This document shows, piece after piece, positions 57,493-64,000 of a DNA stretch of 64,000 nt. The notes beneath the pieces were generated by a model. The model was given only the letters and a program-made list of their open reading frames with translations, ran no database searches and was not told the DNA's origin. Numbering within the stretch: position 1 is the first letter of the stretch; each line of letters begins with the position of its first letter. Both the position numbers and the translations under genes were made by a program. The stretch comes from Ixodes scapularis (Eukaryota; Arthropoda; Arachnida; Ixodida; Ixodidae): contig NW_024609835.1 in NCBI RefSeq assembly GCF_016920785.2, forward strand, positions 22,721,108-22,785,107, written 5' to 3'.

Positions 57493-57622
57493 TGTGGCGG
57501 TCCACCGGCCTACCAAGCAGCAGATAAAAGACGACGACGTTACTCGTCGATACGAGCCCGGTGGCACGAGAGAATAAACAGAACGTTTTCACCTAAGCTC
57601 GGAGTCTGTCGCACCATCTATT
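57493..57622 (+). repeat. LTR2, internal, lacking its last 26 bp
   Basis: Matches LTR1 with one difference through CACCATCTATT and then passes without a gap into antisense viral sequence. Its left neighbour is viral fragment A plus the four bases AGGG... so neither side has a primer-binding site or polypurine run. It is therefore an internal copy made by strand transfer, not a normal end. Confidence 0.88.
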
Positions 57623-58727
57623 GTACCAGAGGTTCCAGGAGACCCCAATCAGGGTCAGGCCTTCTCCCCCGTCTCGGCGCAAGTTCAACACATACCGAGG
57701 GGAACAACTAAACCCTTCGAGCCCTTCACACTTGACGTCGTCAAGTGGGAAGGCTCCGAAGGTTGTGACGAGGTCGTACAACCTTGAAGGGTTCAGGACA
57801 AACGGCGGGAGATGTATGTCCGTGCTCTTCGACATCATCCTTATGAGGTTGGTTGCTAATGGTGTGCCCATAGCGCTCAGCATTTTCTGTGTTTTGGCTT
57901 TCCCTTGAGGGTGCTGTGAGATGCCCACCAGCAATCCGTTTAGTTCTGTGAATGCAGCGTAGCTGCGACAGTTCAGTTTGTATAGCCAGAAGTACGATGA
58001 AAACACCACGTCAATTCCGGAGCCCTGCTGGAAGAAGCCCGTGGTGCCTCCTGACAATGCTGCGACAAGTTCAGCCTTCTCGGCCCAGCATGCTGCATAG
58101 CCGAGCATGAGCTTGGCATGCGTTTGCACTGCCTCAGGGGTGTCCGGTGCGGTCGCAAGAGTGGTGAAATGCGCACTGAAGTCTCGGAGGAGGGCCTCTA
58201 TCTGAGTGTCTCTTCTGGCTCTCAACTGCATTATGGAGGTGGTGAAAAGGTAGGCACCTACCTCAGTAGAGACCCTGCTGGTGGCCCCGTCTGGAACACA
58301 TCCACGGATGTCTAGCTTGTTCCGTTTGGTTAGGGGCACTGGAGGGGCCACCTTTCCTTTTGATTTCAAAAAGGCCTTCACGCCTGTCAGCAAGGACTTG
58401 AGTCGGACTTTTCGGTCTGCAACCCCAGTCGCCCCTCCATCTGTTTTTTCATGCGGAGCAGCATCTCTCTGAAGACCCCGATTAGGCTTGGTGGAACCTC
58501 GACCCTTGTCGCTACTGAACCCTCGAGAATACCGATTAGGTCATCGGGGCTCGTCATGTCCATGCTGGTCCTGAACACTTTACAAGCCTCTCTGTACTTC
58601 TCGAGCACTTGAGCATCATCGCAGCGAGATTGAGCGGGGAGGTATCTGTCGTAGTTCATCATTAGGTACCTGAATGCAGACTCAGGTTTGGCCTCCTCTG
58701 CACCCATCAGGATCATTGCCCTCTCGA
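57623..58727 (-). pseudogene. Endogenous viral fragment B, nucleoprotein-like (negative-strand RNA virus)
   Basis: On the minus strand a first frame (58727-58400, about 100 residues) leads through one frameshift near 58400-58440 into 266 codons without a stop (58393-57593, the last ten codons lying in LTR2). The protein is mainly helical and basic in places. Stretches such as GSGIDVVFSSYFWLYKLN and AAFTELNGLLVGIS resemble nucleoproteins of mononegavirus-like agents. My best guess is a chuvirus (Jingchuvirales), whose genes are often found in tick genomes. No catalytic motif exists to confirm this. It is antisense to the LTRs, so it is not the element's own gag. The copy is broken and 3'-incomplete. 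Confidence 0.5.
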
Positions 58728-58957
58728 ACGCATCGCTGTGCCCTTTCTCTGCTGCCGCATTGCTCCAATAAGCCTGACTTCAGCGTCCCTGCGTGGTTTG
58801 CGCAGGCTGTCTTCTGCACCACTCTCTGCCACGTCGTCCGGCTCGTATCACTAGCCAACGGCAACAGCCCAACTCACCTGCTGCTGCCGCAACCACTCAA
58901 TCGCTCCGTCCCCTACAGGCTGCATAGCTGCAGGCGACGGCTCTAGGGGGGGAGCTC
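58728..58957 (+). other. Probable retroelement 3' interior with polypurine tract
   Basis: This non-viral sequence separates fragment B from LTR3 and ends in AGGGGGGGAG (58945-58954) three bases before LTR3. That is where a polypurine tract primes plus-strand synthesis. No protein motif was recognised. Confidence 0.6.
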
Positions 58958-59113
58958 TGTGGCGGTCCACCGGCCTACCAAGCAGCAGATAAAAGACGAC
59001 GACGTTACTCGTCGATACGAGCCCGGTGGCACGAGAGAATAAACAGAACGTTTTCACCTAAGCTCGGGGTCGGTCGCACCATCTATTCCGTCCTCAAGAT
59101 CGAACGCGCTACA
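58958..59113 (+). repeat. LTR3 of the chimera, 156 bp
   Basis: Same length as LTR1 with three differences (about 98 percent identity), ending GCGCTACA and followed by target copy GATT. The low divergence suggests a fairly recent insertion. Confidence 0.9.
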
Positions 59114-59117
59114 GATT

Positions 59118-60193
59118 TACTCGGGGCTCAGCTAAAGCGCAACACGCGCTTATAAGTTTTGGTTTTGCAGTGGAGAGGAGTTAGTCAGCATCGTGCCTCG
59201 GCTATGTCCTCATAACGCCCAAACTGCTGCCTGAGAGAGATCGGCCTGAGCCAAGCTGATTATTGAGACTCTGTTAAAGCACGAGATCCGTGCCACCCGT
59301 CTTACCAATAAGTGCAGTTTTCAACGAATTTTATCTTTTGAAAATGTGACTCTGTTACCACTTTAATATTTGTTTATTTGGCTGTGCCTGTCTTGACATT
59401 TTACACCAGAAACAACTTATAGAAAACAGTGATGATTAGCTTGTTTCGAACCTTCGTAACCATATATCTCTAGGCATAACGCCAATGAGAAGCTGTGCGC
59501 TCCTGAATGTGTGTGCGACATCTTCCGGCGGGCACTGGGCCCGAGATAGAGTGCCTCTGAGCATGCACCACCTTTGTGCAGCTCTGGGGAGATGGCAACA
59601 TTTGTGCTGGCCTTTCTGCAGACTCAGCCTCCAGGCTGTGAAATCGAGGTGCTTGGTGTGGTGGCCCACGTGTCGCTGGCTGTGCAGCGCATTATTGCTC
59701 GTTCTTCTGAGAAGAATTTAGCCGCTAATCTTGCGCTCTTGCTTCCGGACTCTCACGAAACCGCTTATGGTGTTTGGCTTGAATGATGTCGTTGCAGTCC
59801 TGAGCAGTTCTCTGAAATAGGTGTTTGTCCATCAAGGCAGCACACTTAATTTTACTGCCTTCATCGTTGAGAGGAGTGCCTTGCAGCTCAATGTTGATCC
59901 CAGAGCTGGGCAGTACCTGGGGTGTCTACCAAATTGTTCTTTTCCAAGTTCCCTGACTTTTCCAGTTTTTTCCCAGACTATTTAAATTAAATTCCCCGAC
60001 TCACAACCCGCAAAAAATTTTCCGACTACTGCCATCAAAATAAATATATTGCACAGATAGATTATTTGCAATGTAAAATATTTTATTCAAGTTAAATAAA
60101 GCAACTACCTCACTCCTGAAGTAGTTTAGAATAAAACATTGTCCAGGGCCTATTGTTTCAGGGTGTTAACTGCCTCTTCAAGGCAAGTTAAGA
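59118..60193. other. No gene recognised
   Basis: Open frames near 59485-59786 show no known motif and I cannot support a gene. The sequence between 59900 and 60120 is A/T-rich with CCAAGTTCCCTGACTTTTCC-type words common in animal repeats. Confidence 0.4.
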
Positions 60194-60780
60194 TCAAGAT
60201 GATCCTTTGCTTCTTTTCTCGAAGCTCTTGGACGAGAGTGGCCACTCTCTTCCTTTCAGCCTTTGATGCATCCAATCTTCCTTGCCTCTTTGTATCTCCT
60301 CCTTCCATTGGGCATTGGCACCACAAACCATTTGTATCATCCTGCTTGTAAGATAAACTTTGGCCACCCCTCCCATTGCTGAGACTCCATCATAGAGCAC
60401 TCTTTGCGCTATCAGTGACTCTTCCTTGAGGACAAGACACCCCTTGTTTGCAGAGAATCCCCATTCCACAGCTGCACTGCTGTGAGACAATCAGAACTAA
60501 CTGGACAAACAAAAAATAACTGTGGTCCAGTGAACAGAGGCCTTTGCTCTTTTCTGTCAAAGTCCTTCAACTGCCTGTACAGAGCTCGGTGGGCATACCT
60601 CTACATAGGAATGGTGGGTTTGCTGCTCTGCTGCCAAGCCAGTCAGCTGCTGGTGCTTTCTTGGCACCTCCAGTGCAATGCATAACTGTTTTTCATGAAC
60701 ACTTGGAAACAATGCACTAGTCGGATCCAAGCAGCCTGCACCTCTTGTCAACTTGTATTTCAAAGGTGACCTTTTCAGAA
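60194..60780 (-). pseudogene. Transposase-like C-terminal relic
   Basis: On the minus strand AAVEWGFSANKGCLVLKEE, followed by SLIAQRVLYDGV, resembles the C-terminal VERGFSxNK region of a family of hAT-like transposase proteins. Upstream, SPLKYKLTRGAGCLDPTSAL (about 60770-60710) fits the same family. Stops lie between the two pieces. It is an old relic, and the family assignment is tentative. Confidence 0.4.
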
Positions 60781-61269
60781 CTTTTTGTGAACACTCCTTC
60801 TCGAAGGAAACAATCTGTTTTTAAACTGAGCACAATCAGTTGCGATGGTTTTGAGATCTTTCAAAGCTCATTCTTAGCAACAAATCCAGTGTTGAATGCG
60901 GAAGCTGCCAAAATGCTATCGGGCTTCTCCAAGTCAGATGTTGGAAGTCTTCCCAAGTCAAGCCAAGTCGGAAGGCTTGTCCAAGTCCGAAGATGCAGAC
61001 TTCAGGAGATTGAATGAACTCGTGGCCAAAATTCATACTCATTTGTTCTTTTAAAGTTGGGTTCCTAAAAGAGCCGCATAAAGGGGGGAATCGCCGCTTT
61101 CATAATTTTTAGCTGATTCGAAACTTGTTTCCTTGCAAGTTGAGTGATGTGATAATTTGCATTCCAGTCCTGGGAGGTGCAACTGTACAGTCACTGTAAC
61201 TCCGGAGGAACTTGCTTCTTGCGAAAATGAAATCCCGGTGTTTGAGAGCAAAGCAGGAGCTGGGATTCC

Positions 61270-64000
61270 ATTTAATTTCATTGCATTTATTTCGGCTCGG
61301 GAGAGATGGAGGTGCAGCAGAGAGGCCTAAGGCCCATACCAGATGGCCTGCAACACCCAAACTAGATAAAAATATAAAAAAAGGGGGGGGGGGGGGAAGG
61401 GGGATAAACATTAAACACTAGTAACAACAAAAGGGGGGGGGAGGGGAGTAGATAAACAATAAACTAATAACAACACTATGCACAGTCGGAAACGGAAAGG
61501 AACGCAAACAGCAGGCTGACGGCCCCCAGCGCCATGCCGAAGCCCGGGACCCGCCGAGTTAGGGCTGAACACATCCTACTCGAATGTGCCCGACCCTAGC
61601 CCAACGCGCACCAAGCTCCAGCGCAGCGCCGGCGGCTCCCCGAGAACCATTGACCGGCCGCCCGCGCCCCATCCTGCCCCGACTGTACATATACAACAAG
61701 GATTATGACGGCGAGTGGCAGAGATGACTGGCCACCTCTTGACGGAAGAGTTCCATTTCTTCACGTGGCGTGGACGGGCACTAAGCAAGGCAAGTAGGCA
61801 GCGAGCGCCAGTGTGCAATGGCCCTCACCATGAAAAACTGATGGTGCCTTTTGTCCTGGCAAACACTAGCTGCAAGATGCCCGACCGGTTTTGACGCAAA
61901 GCGACCAGGGAGCAGATCCGGTTGAATTCTCAAAATGTTAGCCAACAGTCTCACTGATACGATAGCTCGTCGTAGACCAAGAGGCTTCCACCCGACGGCC
62001 TGTAGCATATGAGCAGTTTGCGTGTCTTGGTAACGGGCTAGGTTGGAGTGCGTCTGCCTCTTCAAGATGGCGTAGGCACCCCAATGTTTCACATTTTCCA
62101 GCACCGCTACATGGTGCAATTGGTGCGGGTTCCATATTGGACTGCAGTAGTCCAGCTGTGGGAGCACGAGTGCAGTAAGAGCTGCCACAGTTTCTCGGGT
62201 TCAGCCCCTTTAGACACACGGAGACAGAAACCCAACTGTTGGCGTGCTTTCGAAGTCACCTCCCCAATGTGAGCAGAGAAGCGAAGCTGAGGGTCCAAAG
62301 TGACACCAAGCAGCTTCGCACTTGGCTTCCAGCTGAGGGTAGCACCATTGAGGTACAGATCAGGGGTCCAGCGGACGTCGGGCACAGGAGAACATCATGG
62401 CCGAGCACTTGTCAGCGTTTAGAACTAGCCTATTCTGGCAGGACCACCCGTATACTGCCTCAAGTTCGTGCTGGAGCTGCTGCTGGTGAATAGGGTCGGA
62501 GTTGGGATGGATGAGCCTTCGGTTGTCTGCGTAGAGCAGAGGCTTGCACTGTAGTGGCTCCACAACATCATTGATAAACACGTTGAAGAGGGTGGGACCA
62601 AGCACACTGCCTTAGGGCACACCGGACAAGACCCAAACTGTATCACACAGCACCACGAAAAATGACACGCTGAGTGCGGCCATGTAGAAAGTCTGTTAAC
62701 CAGTTAAGGAGTTCCCCACAAAGACTAAAGGCAGAGAGCTTGCTTACGAGGATCTTGTGGTCTACTCCGCCTTATGCCTGCCGGAAGTCCAACTGAACAA
62801 GCACAGAGGGGGTATGACCATCCAGATAGTCACTGGCAGTGTGGACAAGAACAGCCAGGGCGGACTCGCAGCTGCGACCGGGTTGAAAGCCGTTTGATGC
62901 ACCGTCAGTAGATTATGTTGCTCAAGGTGAGCAAGCAGTTTCTTGTTTATTACGCGTTCCATGGTCCTGCAACCTACAGAGGTCGTGGAGATAAGGCGGT
63001 ATGATAATGTAGTCTCAATTAGTGCCTTGCCTCCTTTGTGCACAGGTGTCACTATGGCACGTTTCCACTGTCCTGGCACCTTTGCCACCGAGAGGAAGTT
63101 CCCGAAAAGCTGGGTAAGGGACCGGGCATAACCTGGTAGAGCAGGCTCGCAGGAATGCTGGGTGGATGCCGTCGGGTCCCGCGCTTTGGGAGATGTTGAG
63201 GCAGCGCAGCGCCTCCTTAGTGTCGTCCTCAGTGATCGTTGGCCTGGCAGGTAGAACACAGCCGGATGCTTGGATACTAGGAGTGCCGAGAGGTAAAGGC
63301 ACATCTAAGTCAACATTGGGAGCCTACACAGAAGAGAAATGGTCACTGTACAGTTTAGCAATAGTCTGCGGTTCACTGAGGGCAGTGCCATCCTTTTTGA
63401 ACTCCGGGACAGAGGAGGACCTGCATTGGCTCTTCATACATGTACGCCCAGAAAAGCTTGGGAGGGTATGCAGATTTCTCGGCAATCATGCGCAGGTACT
63501 CTTTGTGGGCCGTATACACCTACTACTTCAGTTATTGTTGTGGCTTACGTGCTACAGTTGGGACGTCTGGATGATTAGTCTTTTTGGCTTTTCTGAAGAG
63601 TTTCCTCTTTTTGTTGGAGAGGTGTATATCATTGGAGATCCAGGGGTCCTCCGACGGCCGGACACTTGTTTGGAAGGCACACAATCTGCCTCAGTGGCGC
63701 TCATCATGTCCAGCCACATTTCATAAGCATCATCTACTGATGGGTTGCCTAGGACCAGACTAAAAAGGAGCGAAATACAGGAGGTTGCTGAGGTGCGATA
63801 GCTTCAGTTTGGAGAAGTTCCGAACCGTTTTGGTATAAAGGCCAGACTTCGGTAGCGTCAAGAGGCTCGAAAAGCGGATGGCGTCGTGGTCAGACCCAGC
63901 CAGACTCGGCTGGATGGAACAGTTAGTTATGAGGGGAAGGTTGCTTACGAACACAAGGTCTAGGAAGGAAGCTTTGTTATGTGATTGACCTGTACGAGGG
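61270..64000 (-). mobile_element. Degenerate non-LTR retrotransposon, continues past the right edge
   Basis: On the minus strand, 63985-63760 encodes the end of an endonuclease (LVFVSNLPLITN, then AGSDHDAIRFS, the SDH motif). 63304-62762 has the start of RT (KRAIVTPVHKGGKALIE). 62605-62360 has LGPTLFNVFINDV and LLYADN. 62385-62107 has KLLGVTLDPQLRFSAHIGEV. 62188-61781 has TALVLPQLDYCSPIW and the C-terminus. The catalytic YADD is YADN, and frames shift at least four times, so it is dead. The 3' end lies near an AATAAATGCAATG tail at about 61275. It is related to the element at 39113-40560 (shared KLLGVTLDP..RFS.HI.EV block). The 5' end lies outside the window. Confidence 0.8.

Larger units (their letters stand above)
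56785..59117 (+). mobile_element. Short-LTR retroelement chimera carrying antisense viral gene fragments
   Basis: Order on the + strand: target GATT (56785-56788), LTR1 (56789-56944), tRNA-Trp-type primer-binding site with a snapback (56946-57009), viral fragment A in antisense (57010-57487), truncated LTR2 (57493-57622), viral fragment B in antisense (57623-58727), about 215 bp of probable element interior, a polypurine run (58945-58954), LTR3 (58958-59113), target GATT (59114-59117). LTR1 and LTR3 are both 156 bp and differ at three positions. One clean 4-bp duplication around the whole array implies that it entered as a single cDNA. No gag or pol is present, so enzymes came from another element. 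Confidence 0.85.

Overview
The window looks like nuclear DNA of an arthropod with a large, repeat-filled genome, most likely a hard tick (Ixodidae). This is an inference. It rests on long introns, dense DNA transposons and non-LTR retrotransposons, tRNA-derived SINEs that resemble tick SINEs, and a translin protein close to the animal family. There is no bacterial gene organisation: no operons, no Shine-Dalgarno-led gene runs, no CRISPR array.

One host gene can be read from start to finish. Translin lies on the + strand as six exons (8116-8187, 16329-16422, 19827-19923, 27633-27748, 54920-54999, 55564-55800). All junctions are GT..AG, the phases agree, the product is 231 residues, and a polyadenylation signal follows at 55872. 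The gene fills about 48 kb, and its introns hold most of the mobile DNA described here.

Layout. 1-8115: upstream repeats, including a palindromic minisatellite, a CGTCTGCT-rich inverted repeat, hAT-like and TTAA-flanked MITEs, and a SINE split by an element with minisatellite termini. Intron 1: a Ty3/gypsy integrase remnant between two LTR-like repeats, poly-G47, a SINE and several inverted-repeat elements. Intron 2: a 5'-truncated non-LTR retrotransposon. Intron 3: a 5.1-kb palindrome with arms of about 2.2 kb, bounded by TTAA. Intron 4 (27 kb): a pogo-type transposase broken by three insertions, one of which carries a SINE; a 4.5-kb hAT element with a retrotransposon and a MITE inside it; a TTAA-bounded element carrying a Mutator-domain transposase relic, plus a second relic of that family; and a Tigger-like element with both TIRs. 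After translin (56785-59117): a short-LTR retroelement that contains two antisense pieces of what looks like a negative-strand RNA virus nucleoprotein gene, with a primer-binding site derived from tRNA-Trp and one intact 4-bp target-site duplication. The right end holds transposase and reverse transcriptase relics.

The most notable item is the LTR/virus chimera, which looks like a record of template switching during reverse transcription followed by integration as one molecule. Next come the large TTAA palindrome and the nested transposon stack, where removing each insertion with one copy of its target duplication restores the host element's local reading frame. No similarity search could be run; family names below rest on recognised motifs and general resemblance.
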